A stretch of 64,000 nt of DNA from Lachnospiraceae bacterium (GCA_016282745.1 JAEELL010000111.1:1-64000), one strand, 5' to 3'; positions 27,165-36,243 are shown, counted from the first letter of the stretch. Notes: generated by a model from the letters alone, not told the origin. Translations and numbers: made by a program.

Positions 27165-27776
27165 ATGAAAGTAGTTTTTATTTCGGGGCCACATGGTTGT
27201 GGGAAAACGAAATTAATAAAAGAATTGTTGGAAGATAAAGAAACATTTGTGCTAAATGATTATGATATCAAATTTGTAGAAGAGCTAGATACGATTGCAG
27301 AGATGACTACTTTTGAAGAATGCTTGTTAAGATTATATCATAGATTTTATACAGCAGAACAAGCTCTTCTAAAATGTAAAGAAAATCAGACTGATAAGGT
27401 TTGTATTGTTGATAGAAGCATTATTGATTCAATGGTTTATAACAAGGTTGAATATGATTTAGGTACGTTAACAGAGGAGCAGTATAGAAAATTAAGTGAA
27501 ATATCTAAAAATGCAATGAAAATAATAAAGCCCAATGTTATTATCCTAAATCCGGATGCTAAATATGTCGTTGAATATTTACAGCAGAGAAGAAAAACTA
27601 AGGCAAGAGAAAAAAGAGATTTTTTTTGTGCAAGAGAAGATTCATATGAGTACATAAATAATATGCATAAAGAATATGAGAGATTTTATGATGACAATAA
27701 TAAAGTTTTGAATATTTCATCTAATGATAAAGAGAGCATAAAAAGGATATATTCTTGGATAAATAATAAAAAGTGA
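27165..27776 (+). CDS. P-loop kinase of deoxynucleoside-kinase-like fold (copy 1)
   Basis: A 203-residue soluble protein with Walker A GPHGCGKT at residues 8-15 and the DRS motif in IVDRSIIDSMVY that typifies deoxynucleoside and related small-molecule kinases. It also has an Arg/Lys-rich lid (RRKTKAREKRD). It should move a phosphate from ATP to a small hydroxylated substrate. It is clearly homologous to the next gene (shared RLYHRFYTAE, DRSI, CAREDS/CAREDN), giving a tandem pair. The coding sequence is visibly more AT-rich than the polymer locus upstream. The substrate is unknown; a nucleoside or sugar derivative made by the neighbouring enzymes is a guess. Confidence 0.7.
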   Translation: MKVVFISGPHGCGKTKLIKELLEDKETFVLNDYDIKFVEELDTIAEMTTFEECLLRLYHRFYTAEQALLKCKENQTDKVCIVDRSIIDSMVYNKVEYDLGTLTEEQYRKLSEISKNAMKIIKPNVIILNPDAKYVVEYLQQRRKTKAREKRDFFCAREDSYEYINNMHKEYERFYDDNNKVLNISSNDKESIKRIYSWINNKK

Positions 27777-27838
27777 GACTAGTTAATTAATAGTAATATT
27801 GCTATTAAAAATAAATAAATATTATGGAGGGGTTAATA

Positions 27839-28453
27839 ATGAAACCAATTTTTATTGCGGGACCACACGGTTCAGGAAAGACAACACTTATTAGTAAACT
27901 TGTAGGAGGTTCATCACAGTATATAAAAGATGATTTAGAATTTGATTTTTCTACTGAAATTGAAAGTCTTCCGGTAATGACAATATTTGAAAAATGTTTG
28001 CTGAGATTATATCATCGTTTTTATACAGCTGAGCTTGCTATAAAAAAGTGTAATGAGACAGATAAAGACGGAATCTTAATTGTTGATAGAAGTATTTATG
28101 ATTCATTAGTGTATATTGAAGTTGAATATAAATTAGGAGAACTTTCGGAGGAACAGTATAAGAAATTGAGAAATATCGTAGATAATAGTTTAGATATGAT
28201 TAAACCATATACTGTAATATTAAATCCGGAAGTTGATGAGGTTGTTAACAGATTAATGGTAAGAAGAGAATCTGGTAGTCGTAAATTAAGAGATAAATTG
28301 TGTGCCAGAGAAGACAATGCTGATTATGTAGGATTAATGAATGATGAGTTTGTAAAACTTTATAATAATGATAGAGTTTTACGCATCAGTAATAACGAGG
28401 AAGCAGATATAGAAATTATTAACAAGTGGATTAACGAAGTGGTGCTGAAATAA
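27839..28453 (+). CDS. P-loop kinase of deoxynucleoside-kinase-like fold (copy 2)
   Basis: A 204-residue paralogue of the preceding gene with Walker A GPHGSGKT, IVDRSIYDSLVY, and the lid RRESGSRKLRD. ATG 27839 is the start, with GGAGGGG upstream; an in-frame ATG at 27824 overlaps that site. The two kinases keep the same length and motifs but differ across most of the substrate-side helices. This suggests either two successive phosphorylations or a heterodimer rather than recent duplication. It is followed after 15 bp by the HAD-PRT-TrpF-like gene. Confidence 0.7.
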   Translation: MKPIFIAGPHGSGKTTLISKLVGGSSQYIKDDLEFDFSTEIESLPVMTIFEKCLLRLYHRFYTAELAIKKCNETDKDGILIVDRSIYDSLVYIEVEYKLGELSEEQYKKLRNIVDNSLDMIKPYTVILNPEVDEVVNRLMVRRESGSRKLRDKLCAREDNADYVGLMNDEFVKLYNNDRVLRISNNEEADIEIINKWINEVVLK

Positions 28454-28468
28454 TTTGGTAAATGGTAT

Positions 28469-31270
28469 ATGAAGAATTATATAGTATTAGATATTGATAG
28501 AACTATTATTAAAGGGACATCATGGTATCATGCCTGTAAGTGCGATAATCTATTGATAGCAAAGGATAATATTCCTTTGTTTGATAGGTTAAATACCGAA
28601 TTGTTTACTAACGGAAATGAAAAAAGCAGAGAACAATTTAGAATTGAAACATTCAATTTAATTGAAAAAAAAATTACTAAAGAGGGACTCGAATTATTAA
28701 ATAGTGAAAAAATAGAAAATAACTTTCCACCAGGTGAATATATTAACGATGAGTACTTTAAATTGGTAGGAAAATATACATTAAAAAAACTGGTGAATGT
28801 GGATAATGACTGTATTACATTTTTAATGTGGTTGTATCGCTTATTTTTTGGAAAAGTTACTTTTCTATTTTTAACTAGTGGATACACTCAATATATGAAA
28901 GGATTGATAGAAGAGTATGTTGGTCTGTTGGATGAAAAAATTGAGTGGGAAGTTATAGGATCAGATTTATCGATTGAATCCGGAGTGATTAAATTAACCA
29001 ACGTTATTACTCAAAAAAAGAAGTATGATATTGTTCAGAATATTATTCTAGGTAACAATCATATTGCTTTTTTGGCAGATGATTCACTTGATGAATTAAG
29101 GCTGTTTGAGATAGTAAACGAAAATGGTGGGTATGCGTTTAAAGTACAATATAGTCAGCATGAAAAAAAACTTAACTGGGATGAATTAATAAAAAAAGTA
29201 AGAGATAAAGAATGCTTATACAAGTACCTAGTTAATAATAGTTCTATAAGAATAGATAGTCAAAATAGTATAATTAAGGAAAGCAAGATGAAATCACGAT
29301 ATAATCAGATTGGAATATTATGCTATAGTAGTGACGAATTTGGTTATATCTGTGATACGATTGGTGATAGAAGAATAAATGAAGAAATAGAAAAGTTTAT
29401 ATTTAGAAAAGGTAATAATATATATTTACGAGGAGAACTATATTATTATTGGTTGCCAAAATACATAAATCTATCAAGTGAAAGAAAAATAGATGGATGG
29501 AAAAGAAACTATTACTCAACTCTTCAATTATATAAATTATTACTGGCAAAAAAGGAAAAGAGTAAATATGATTATATAGTAGCTTACATAGTAAGTGATT
29601 ATTTGCTATCTGCACTGTATTTATTATTGTATTGTATAGAAGAGGAACGTAAAAAAAAACAACCAGTAGATATTGAAGACTATTTAGCCATAAAAGAGGC
29701 AATTTTAATTGCTAATAATGTAATATTTGATATTTTATGCGGGCGAGATTTCTTGAATTATTTTGAAAAACTCGAGGCGGCATTAGACGGTATCAAGTTA
29801 TCGGATTTATATCTAATCAATATGAATGAAAAATATATGCTTGAACTTGATGATTATAGTACTATTTTTTCTTTTGCTTGTAATATCGTGAAAAAAATGG
29901 GAGAAAAATTGGAACTTATTGATGGAGTGATTTCATTGGCATATGGTTCAACGGCACTTGGATACGCAATTAAGATTGTTATTGACAAGTATAGGAGCGA
30001 ACCAATCAAACTATTTTCAAGTCATTTCAGTTATAGAAAACATAATAATATTGCTAGTTACATAGAGAATGAAGCTGAATATGATGAAATGCAAGAGATA
30101 AAATGTGAAGAGTCACTTTTAGTAGTTGATAATAATGTTACTACATTCGAAACTTTATCATCGATAAAAAAGTATTTAACAGGTAAAGGAAAGAAGGTAC
30201 TATGTGCAGTTCCGGAGATAGATTATAACAATATCTGCAGATGGCTGCAAAATGAAAAGAAGGTTGAAGTTTTATGTGATAATTGGTTTGAGACACTTGA
30301 TTTTTTGCCTATCAAGCCATATGTGACTGCATATGACACGTGGGGAACAAGTGAAAAAAGCAAATTATTAGAAAAGCTGTTCATTAAAAATAATATTTCA
30401 TTTAAGGTTGAAAGAAAAGAAAATAAAGGGTATTTTTTTGAACATCGTAAAATTTGCAGAGTTCATAATATTTATGATATGCAACTTGCAATTGATATGG
30501 GAGCTACAATGATTGGAGTACATGCAGTTGTGAGTAATAAAAAAAAGTATTATGAGCAGAATGAAACAAGTAAGATTGAGAAGAAATATCCTGATTTGCC
30601 GGTTTGTGATTATGAGATTGATTCTATAAATCATATGATTTCTATATTGCCTTCCAATATAACGCCAATATTAATAGTAGAAAAAAAACAAACTGTTGAG
30701 AATATTGAAAGAATTATTGCATTATACGGGATGAAGATATCAGAGAGTGGAATACAACTTCAATTTGAAGCTGATAGCAGTTATATTTCAAAATTAATAA
30801 AAATGGGATTTGCTAGTGTAATTATTTCAATAGGAGTTACGCAAAGTGATAAAAGAGAATACTTGAATAATGTTAAGGGTATTTTAAGGAAAGACAGAGA
30901 TTATATTTTAGTTGATATGTCTAAACATCAGCCACAATTGATATCGAATGGGGTGTGTAATGAAGATGAAATATTATCGTTTGGAGAAAAATATGATAAG
31001 CTGGATGAAATAATATATTTGTTAAAAGGAGATGATTATAGAGTTTTACTGGCGGATGATATTTGCCCAAGTGAATTTCTATTGCTTCAATTGAAATTAG
31101 CATCAAATAATGTGAATGTTGTTGGATTGGATATGCAGAACAATATTGAAGAAAAAAAAGAAAAGCAAAAATTTAGTAGCATTTACAATGGTGAAAAAGA
31201 ATATATGGCTAAAATAAGAAAATCTGTTGATAAAGTTAGTAAATGGATGATATATGAATTTAATGAGTAA
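28469..31270 (+). CDS. HAD phosphatase - phosphoribosyltransferase - TrpF-like triple fusion
   Basis: A 933-residue soluble protein. Residues 1-220 are a HAD phosphatase (DIDRTIIKG motif I, FLTSG motif II, ADDSLDE acidic motif). Residues about 225-470 are helical and unassigned. Residues about 480-600 resemble a type I phosphoribosyltransferase, with SLAYGSTALGY and the PRPP-loop-like VVDNNVTTFETL. Residues about 660-900 follow the order of phosphoribosylanthranilate isomerase: KICRVHNIYDMQLAIDMGA, a central VQLHG-like strand (IQLQFEA), LVDMSKHQ, and a final LADDICPSE...GLDMQNNIE. I know of no described enzyme with this order. It could build and rearrange a phosphoribosyl intermediate, then dephosphorylate it. 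The TrpF assignment needs a profile search. Confidence 0.6.
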   Translation: MKNYIVLDIDRTIIKGTSWYHACKCDNLLIAKDNIPLFDRLNTELFTNGNEKSREQFRIETFNLIEKKITKEGLELLNSEKIENNFPPGEYINDEYFKLVGKYTLKKLVNVDNDCITFLMWLYRLFFGKVTFLFLTSGYTQYMKGLIEEYVGLLDEKIEWEVIGSDLSIESGVIKLTNVITQKKKYDIVQNIILGNNHIAFLADDSLDELRLFEIVNENGGYAFKVQYSQHEKKLNWDELIKKVRDKECLYKYLVNNSSIRIDSQNSIIKESKMKSRYNQIGILCYSSDEFGYICDTIGDRRINEEIEKFIFRKGNNIYLRGELYYYWLPKYINLSSERKIDGWKRNYYSTLQLYKLLLAKKEKSKYDYIVAYIVSDYLLSALYLLLYCIEEERKKKQPVDIEDYLAIKEAILIANNVIFDILCGRDFLNYFEKLEAALDGIKLSDLYLINMNEKYMLELDDYSTIFSFACNIVKKMGEKLELIDGVISLAYGSTALGYAIKIVIDKYRSEPIKLFSSHFSYRKHNNIASYIENEAEYDEMQEIKCEESLLVVDNNVTTFETLSSIKKYLTGKGKKVLCAVPEIDYNNICRWLQNEKKVEVLCDNWFETLDFLPIKPYVTAYDTWGTSEKSKLLEKLFIKNNISFKVERKENKGYFFEHRKICRVHNIYDMQLAIDMGATMIGVHAVVSNKKKYYEQNETSKIEKKYPDLPVCDYEIDSINHMISILPSNITPILIVEKKQTVENIERIIALYGMKISESGIQLQFEADSSYISKLIKMGFASVIISIGVTQSDKREYLNNVKGILRKDRDYILVDMSKHQPQLISNGVCNEDEILSFGEKYDKLDEIIYLLKGDDYRVLLADDICPSEFLLLQLKLASNNVNVVGLDMQNNIEEKKEKQKFSSIYNGEKEYMAKIRKSVDKVSKWMIYEFNE

Positions 31271-31293
31271 GAATATTCTGGTATGAGGTGATT

Positions 31294-32442
31294 ATGAAAA
31301 AAGAGGAAATAAAGACATTGAATGTGACACCAATATCGTTGGAGTTACCAAAAGTAAAAAATGAATATGAGTCTGATATTAGAATTAGTCATTTAGAGGA
31401 TAAGTCATATATGATATTAGAAAGAGAATTCACATTTGAATTTTCAAAAAGCGACTATCATAATAATGACTGGGAGGTAGATGTTGTTTCTAATCCTGTA
31501 AGTGGTATTGCAAATAAACAAAATTTTATTGTCGATATGAATGGAATAGATAATTTCATTACTTCTAAAGCAATGATTTTTAAAGATTCTCATATAAGAA
31601 AAATAGTTGCGGCGAATTTTGACGAAGTAGGAAGGTCAAGTTATTTACGTTTTGGAGTGGCAGGGGCGCGACCCAATAATTTTCATCCGGGAGGAGAAGT
31701 CGTAGAGTTTCAAGAGTTAGACTTTGTTGAAAATACAGGTAAATCAAAGAGCGTAAGTGGATACTTAAGAGATAAAGGGGAGAATTATAGTTCTGCAATT
31801 ATGCTGAGTGAGGATGGTATAAATCTAAGGGATGAAAGAACTGTATATTCGCATTCTGCATGGATTAATAATGAAAAGAAGACGCCGCTAATTATAAATG
31901 CAGTGGCTAATAATGATGAAGTCAGCGTACTAGACTTGATATATGATTATTGTTGTGAAAATAAAAAGTCTGGAGCAGCAATAAAATTAGAGTTGGATGG
32001 CGATGATTCGATAAAAATAAAAGGAAGAGTTCTAAAACACATTCCCGAAAGAGCGTTTACGGAGTTACAAGAGGCGACAGATATTGCGGTTGAGCAAGAG
32101 TTTGTATTGCCACCAAATAGTAAGATGGAAATGTATGGCACCCTATATAAGCGCTTTGAGCCTGAGTGGAAAGAATTTACAAATGGAAGGCAGTACGAAA
32201 GAAGGGGACATTATCACGCAGTAATATTGGACAATGAAACTGAAGAATTGCATGAGGTTTTTCATGTTAGAGAAATGCTGATAAAAAAAGGCTGTAGAAT
32301 AACTATTGAGATGTTTCCAATTGATAGAGTATATAGGATATATCCTATTGAGAAGGATGGCGAAAAATACAAGATAATATCATCTAATAAAGATATTAGA
32401 GAGCATGCAAAGGATTTTGAAAGTCAGACTATAGATTTATAG
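31294..32442 (+). CDS. Unrecognised cluster protein
   Basis: A 382-residue soluble protein that I cannot assign. It has no signal peptide, membrane span or P-loop. It is rich in beta-strand-like stretches, with notable segments RFGVAGARPNNFHPGGEVVEF, YERRGHYHAV and HEVFHVREM. The clustered His and Glu residues near the C-terminus (HYHAV...HEVFH) could bind metal, but this is not a known signature. GAGGTG precedes ATG 31294 (in-frame GTG 31288 overlaps that site). It lies 23 bp after the triple-fusion gene and 27 bp before a HAD gene, so it very probably belongs to the same pathway. Confidence 0.75.
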   Translation: MKKEEIKTLNVTPISLELPKVKNEYESDIRISHLEDKSYMILEREFTFEFSKSDYHNNDWEVDVVSNPVSGIANKQNFIVDMNGIDNFITSKAMIFKDSHIRKIVAANFDEVGRSSYLRFGVAGARPNNFHPGGEVVEFQELDFVENTGKSKSVSGYLRDKGENYSSAIMLSEDGINLRDERTVYSHSAWINNEKKTPLIINAVANNDEVSVLDLIYDYCCENKKSGAAIKLELDGDDSIKIKGRVLKHIPERAFTELQEATDIAVEQEFVLPPNSKMEMYGTLYKRFEPEWKEFTNGRQYERRGHYHAVILDNETEELHEVFHVREMLIKKGCRITIEMFPIDRVYRIYPIEKDGEKYKIISSNKDIREHAKDFESQTIDL

Positions 32443-32469
32443 AGGCTTAATATTAAAGGAGTTATAGTT

Positions 32470-33255
32470 ATGGAAAGAAAGATGATAGTTACGGATTTAG
32501 ATGGAACATTATTAAAGGGTGATAAGAGTATTTCAGAATTAACGTGTAAAATAATGAAAAAAACTCGAGATAGTGGGCATAAATTTGTAATAGCAACTGC
32601 ACGTCCTTTAAGAGCTGCAAATAAATTTCTAGAAGTACTAGATATAGATGCAGGAATTTATCATAATGGAGCATTGATTAATATTGCAGGTAAAAAAATA
32701 GATAGCTTTCAAATTGAAAATCCAAAGGCAGTAATTGATGAAATCAGCGGAAAGTATCCCAATTCAAATATTGCAGTTGAATCTGATGATGTTTTATATT
32801 CAAACTTTGATGCTGAGAGATTATGGCCAGGCAATGGTTATGTATTTACAGAAACAAATTTCACGGAGATAGAAGGAAAATCAGCAGATAAGATTATTAT
32901 TGAAGTAACTTCATATGATGATATGAAAAAATATGAAGAGTGTTTAAATGATGATTTATATATTCAGCTATCAGAGAATAATATCGGAATGATAATGAAG
33001 AAAAAAGCAACAAAGAGCAATGCAATCAAATATATTGCTGATTTGTTTGATATTGAAATGGAAAATGTTATAGCTTTTGGAGATGATTATAATGATATAG
33101 ATATGTTACTGTCATGCGGCACAGGTATATGCGTTAAAAATGGTGTTGAAGAAGTTCAAAAAAATGCGGACATTATTTGTGATACAAATGAAAATGACGG
33201 AGTAGCAAAATGGATTGAATGCAATATATTAAATGCAAATGAAGAATCTTGCTAG
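32470..33255 (+). CDS. Cof-type HAD-superfamily phosphatase
   Basis: A 261-residue cytosolic phosphatase of the Cof/HAD-IIB group. Motif I is DLDGTLLKG (nucleophile Asp), motif II is IATARP, motif III is the Lys in KKKATKSNAIKYI, and motif IV is FGDDYNDIDML. The length is normal. Members of this group remove phosphate from sugar phosphates, nucleotides or FMN-like compounds. It is the last gene of the cluster and is followed by a clear terminator, so it likely dephosphorylates an intermediate or carries out repair in the same pathway. Confidence 0.9.
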   Translation: MERKMIVTDLDGTLLKGDKSISELTCKIMKKTRDSGHKFVIATARPLRAANKFLEVLDIDAGIYHNGALINIAGKKIDSFQIENPKAVIDEISGKYPNSNIAVESDDVLYSNFDAERLWPGNGYVFTETNFTEIEGKSADKIIIEVTSYDDMKKYEECLNDDLYIQLSENNIGMIMKKKATKSNAIKYIADLFDIEMENVIAFGDDYNDIDMLLSCGTGICVKNGVEEVQKNADIICDTNENDGVAKWIECNILNANEESC

Positions 33256-33262
33256 GCAGTAT

Positions 33263-33311
33263 AAAAAAAGTTGTTCCGGAATCCTTTGGGGAAAATCGGA
33301 ACAATTTTTTT
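33263..33311. terminator. Rho-independent terminator ending the A-PCP cluster
   Basis: Eight perfect pairs (TTGTTCCG 33271-33278 with 33297-33304) are flanked by an A-run before and seven T after, so it can work in both directions. It closes the transcription unit that begins with the adenylation gene. Confidence 0.9.
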
Positions 33312-33387
33312 GTTTTCAATATACATCCTTTGGAATATAAAATGTGAATGTATTTATATCATGTCGCAACTGTACTCATCCCCACAA

Positions 33388-33415
33388 TTGACTTTATCTG
33401 AAAAACATATATAAT
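33388..33415 (+). promoter_or_regulatory. Promoter of tagG-tagH
   Basis: TTGACT (33388-33393) and TATAAT (33410-33415) are 16 bp apart, 54 bp upstream of the tagG start. A second TATAAT follows directly. The exporter pair therefore has its own promoter, separate from the cluster before it. Confidence 0.65.
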
Positions 33416-33468
33416 ATAATAGCATTATTAAATACAAAAATATCAGGATTTTTTTAAGGAGGGATATT

Positions 33469-34281
33469 TTGAAAAAGTATATTGATAGTTTTATGCGTTA
33501 CAGGTTCTTGTTGATGGAGCTTATCAAAAAAGGGATAAAGCTTAAATATAGAAGATCATACCTGGGATTAATTTGGACGTTGCTTGAGCCGCTTCTTACA
33601 ATGTTGGTTCTTACAGCGGTTTTTGGAAGTTTATTTGCAAATCACAGTGAGACCAAATATCCATCAAGTTTATTCCCTATATATATTCTTTGCGGTAGAT
33701 TGCTGTACAGCTGTTTTTCAAGTGCCTCAAAGATCGGAATGAAGTCTGTCAGGTCGAATCAGGCAATGATAAAGAAAGTATATGTACCAAAGTATTTATA
33801 TCCGTTATCAAGTGTAATATACAACTACGTTATCTTCCTTCTTTCACTCATTATTCTTGCGATTGTGGGAATTATACTTGGAATACCTATCACATGGCAC
33901 TCTTTTGAGGCGATTATTCCTATTATAGTATTGTTTGTTATGTGTATTGCATCAGCGATGTTTTTATCTACTATTTGTGTATTCTTCAGAGATATTGAAT
34001 ACTTGTGGGATGTAATTCTTATGCTCATTATGTATTGTTCAGCTATTTTCTATCATGTAGAAAACATGCATAATGAAACAGTTAAGTTTGTTATTCAGCT
34101 CAATCCATTGTATTGTATTATTGAAAATTTCAGATATGTGGTAATTCTTGGTAAATCAATAATTACCGATCCACAGGAACTCTGGATGCTTGGCTATTCT
34201 GCAGCATTCAGCTTCATAGCGTTAGTTATTGGCGTAATTGTATTTAAAAAGAATCAGGACAAGTTCATTTTACACATTTAG
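33469..34281 (+). CDS. tagG: Teichoic-acid-type ABC exporter permease
   Basis: A 270-residue ABC-2 permease of the TagG/Wzm family that moves finished lipid-linked polymer across the membrane. The amphipathic start MKKYIDSFMRYRFLLMELIKKGIKLKY... (the first residues only are typical), YRRSYLGLIWTLLEPLL, and six membrane segments match the family. The start is TTG 33469, five bases after AAGGAGGG; the next ATG is at 33493 and lacks a site. It is paired with tagH 8 bp downstream. The likely cargo is the glycerol-phosphate polymer made by the enzymes at 2.2-13.2 kb, although 20 kb of other genes lie between. Confidence 0.88.
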   Translation: MKKYIDSFMRYRFLLMELIKKGIKLKYRRSYLGLIWTLLEPLLTMLVLTAVFGSLFANHSETKYPSSLFPIYILCGRLLYSCFSSASKIGMKSVRSNQAMIKKVYVPKYLYPLSSVIYNYVIFLLSLIILAIVGIILGIPITWHSFEAIIPIIVLFVMCIASAMFLSTICVFFRDIEYLWDVILMLIMYCSAIFYHVENMHNETVKFVIQLNPLYCIIENFRYVVILGKSIITDPQELWMLGYSAAFSFIALVIGVIVFKKNQDKFILHI

Positions 34282-34289
34282 GAGGAACT

Positions 34290-35051
34290 ATGGGTAAAAA
34301 GAAAGTTGCTTTAAAAGTTGATGACGTTAGCATTCGATTTAATTTAAGCAAGGAAAAAGTTGATAATCTTAAAGAGTTAATTATAAAGAAATTAAAAGGT
34401 GAGAAGATTCGTTTCAACGAATTCTGGGCCCTGAAAAATGTCAGCTTCACTTTGAACAAAGGTGACAGACTGGGAATTCTCGGACTTAACGGTGCCGGAA
34501 AGAGTACTCTGCTCAAGGTTATTGCCGGTGTATACAAACCGACTTCAGGCACAATAACAAGACATGGTCACATTGCACCTATGATTGAGCTTGGAGCAGG
34601 ATTTGATCCAAACTATACAGGAAGAGAAAATATATTCCTTTACGGATCGGTTCTCGGATTTTCAAGAGAGTTTCTTGAGTCAAAGTATGATGAGATTCTT
34701 GAGTTCTCTGAACTTGGAGATTTCATTGATGTTCCTATCAAGAACTACTCTTCAGGAATGAAAGCAAGACTTGGTTTCTCCATTGCAACTATTGTTGAGC
34801 CGGAGATTCTTATTCTCGACGAAGTTCTCTCGGTTGGTGATGCAAAGTTCAGAAAGAAATGTGAAGCCAAGATGAAGGGAATGTTTGATCACGGAGTTAC
34901 AGTTCTTTTTGTTTCGCACAGTATCAAGCAGGTTGAGAGACTCTGTAACAGAGGAATACTTCTCGAGCACGGTCAGCTGATAGCAGACGGTCCTATTGAA
35001 GAGGTAATTAGCCTCTACAAAGAAAAAACCGGTGTCGATGACAACGACTAA
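34290..35051 (+). CDS. tagH: Teichoic-acid-type ABC exporter ATPase
   Basis: A 253-residue ATPase with Walker A GLNGAGKST, signature NYSSGMKAR, Walker B ILILDEVLSVGD and switch SHSIKQV. It matches the Wzt/TagH subfamily (ALKNVSFTLNKGDRLGILG, ELGAGFDPNYTGREN). It lacks the C-terminal extension of Bacillus TagH or of Wzt proteins with carbohydrate-binding domains, so it should recognise its cargo through the permease. It powers export with tagG, with which it is translationally close (8-bp gap, AGGAGG). Confidence 0.92.
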   Translation: MGKKKVALKVDDVSIRFNLSKEKVDNLKELIIKKLKGEKIRFNEFWALKNVSFTLNKGDRLGILGLNGAGKSTLLKVIAGVYKPTSGTITRHGHIAPMIELGAGFDPNYTGRENIFLYGSVLGFSREFLESKYDEILEFSELGDFIDVPIKNYSSGMKARLGFSIATIVEPEILILDEVLSVGDAKFRKKCEAKMKGMFDHGVTVLFVSHSIKQVERLCNRGILLEHGQLIADGPIEEVISLYKEKTGVDDND

Positions 35052-35082
35052 TGCATAAAGTTTTAATAGCGCAGATGAAAAT

Positions 35083-35190
35083 GTCAGCCGCTTTCGTGAT
35101 TGTAAACAATCACTGTCGCACAAGATAACTTACAGAGTAAGTTATCTTGTGGCTGACGCGCATTTCGCAGCAAGAACGCCGAGAGCGTTC
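35083..35190. repeat. Three-armed palindromic element between tagH and mtnN
   Basis: GTCAGCC (35083-35089) pairs with GGCTGAC (35151-35157), enclosing GTGATTG/CAATCAC (35096-35102/35107-35113) and a 15-pair perfect hairpin (35119-35133 with 35137-35151, 3-nt loop). The right flank 35152-35190 contains GAACGC/GCGTTC and recurs at 17302-17338. The two inner arms recur at 37051-37106 with compensating changes. This marks a dispersed family of structured intergenic elements. Confidence 0.7.
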
Positions 35191-35250
35191 CTGAATATAT
35201 AATAGATATAAACAATAATGTACGGATAAAACAGAAAGTGGGGATACTAT

Positions 35251-36024
35251 ATGTTAGGTGTTATTGGAGCAATGGAAAATGAAGTTTCCGGATTAAAAGA
35301 CATGATGAGTGACGTTGAGATAGTTACTCTTGCAGGGATGGATTTTTACCATGGTAAGTTAGAAGGCAAGGAAGTTGTTATTGTACAGTCAGGTATCGGA
35401 AAAGTTAATGCCGCTATCTGTACTCAGGTTCTTATAGACAGATTTAATGTAAGTGCAATTATTAATACAGGTGTGGCAGGTTCCCTCAGAGCGGAAATAA
35501 ATATCGGAGATATCGTAATATCTACTGATGCAGTGGAACACGATATGAACGTTATGCCACTTGGATATGACAGAGGTGTTATTCCCGGAATGGAGACATC
35601 ATTCTTTGTTGCCGATGATAATTTGATTAATCTTGCAAGAAAATGCGTTGAGGAGACAGTCGATGTAGGTGTTTTTGAAGGCCGAGTTGTTTCCGGAGAT
35701 TTATTTGTCAGTGAGCTGAAAGTAAAAGAGAAGTTGATTGCTCAATTCGACGGATATTGTGCAGAGATGGAAGGCGGAGCTATTGCCCACTGTGCATGCG
35801 TGAATAAGGTTCCGTTTGTAGTAATCAGATCTATTTCCGACAAGGCAGATAACAGTGCTGAAGTTGATTATCCTACATTTGAAGCAATGGCAATTGAGAA
35901 TTCAATCAAGCTTATTGTGGATATGGTTAAGAACTATGTGCCTGCAGGCGATACAAAAAGTTCTTCTTCAAAGAAACACGGTGGAAAAGAAGTGCTTTAT
36001 AAGGCAAGCCACGTTCATAAGTAA
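35251..36024 (+). CDS. mtnN: 5'-methylthioadenosine/S-adenosylhomocysteine nucleosidase
   Basis: Hydrolyses MTA and SAH to adenine plus the thioribosyl product, serving methyl-cycle recycling and detoxification in the cytoplasm. The family marks are GAMENEV at the N-terminus, the phosphate/ribose-site SGIGKVNAA, EMEGGAIAHCA (purine-site Glu) and RSISDKAD (catalytic Asp). The 257 residues exceed the usual 230 by a basic Ser/His/Lys tail (KSSSSKKHGGKE). The start is ATG 35251 after GTGGGG. It is monocistronic. Confidence 0.93.
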   Translation: MLGVIGAMENEVSGLKDMMSDVEIVTLAGMDFYHGKLEGKEVVIVQSGIGKVNAAICTQVLIDRFNVSAIINTGVAGSLRAEINIGDIVISTDAVEHDMNVMPLGYDRGVIPGMETSFFVADDNLINLARKCVEETVDVGVFEGRVVSGDLFVSELKVKEKLIAQFDGYCAEMEGGAIAHCACVNKVPFVVIRSISDKADNSAEVDYPTFEAMAIENSIKLIVDMVKNYVPAGDTKSSSSKKHGGKEVLYKASHVHK

Positions 36025-36243
36025 TATATAAAGCATAAATAATATATGATTCATAAGTCATATATTGCAGTGTCGGTTTATATGTTTTGCAGCGTAACTA
36101 TGCAGAACTTGTCGAACGATTTTTAGTGAATGTCCATCTGTTGTATGATACGATAACTAAAGAGTGAGACCAATTATATATCAGATTTATGCATCTGATG
36201 CAAGTGAGGTGAGCTTTAGATTTATCATGCGGAGGTGGAAGTT

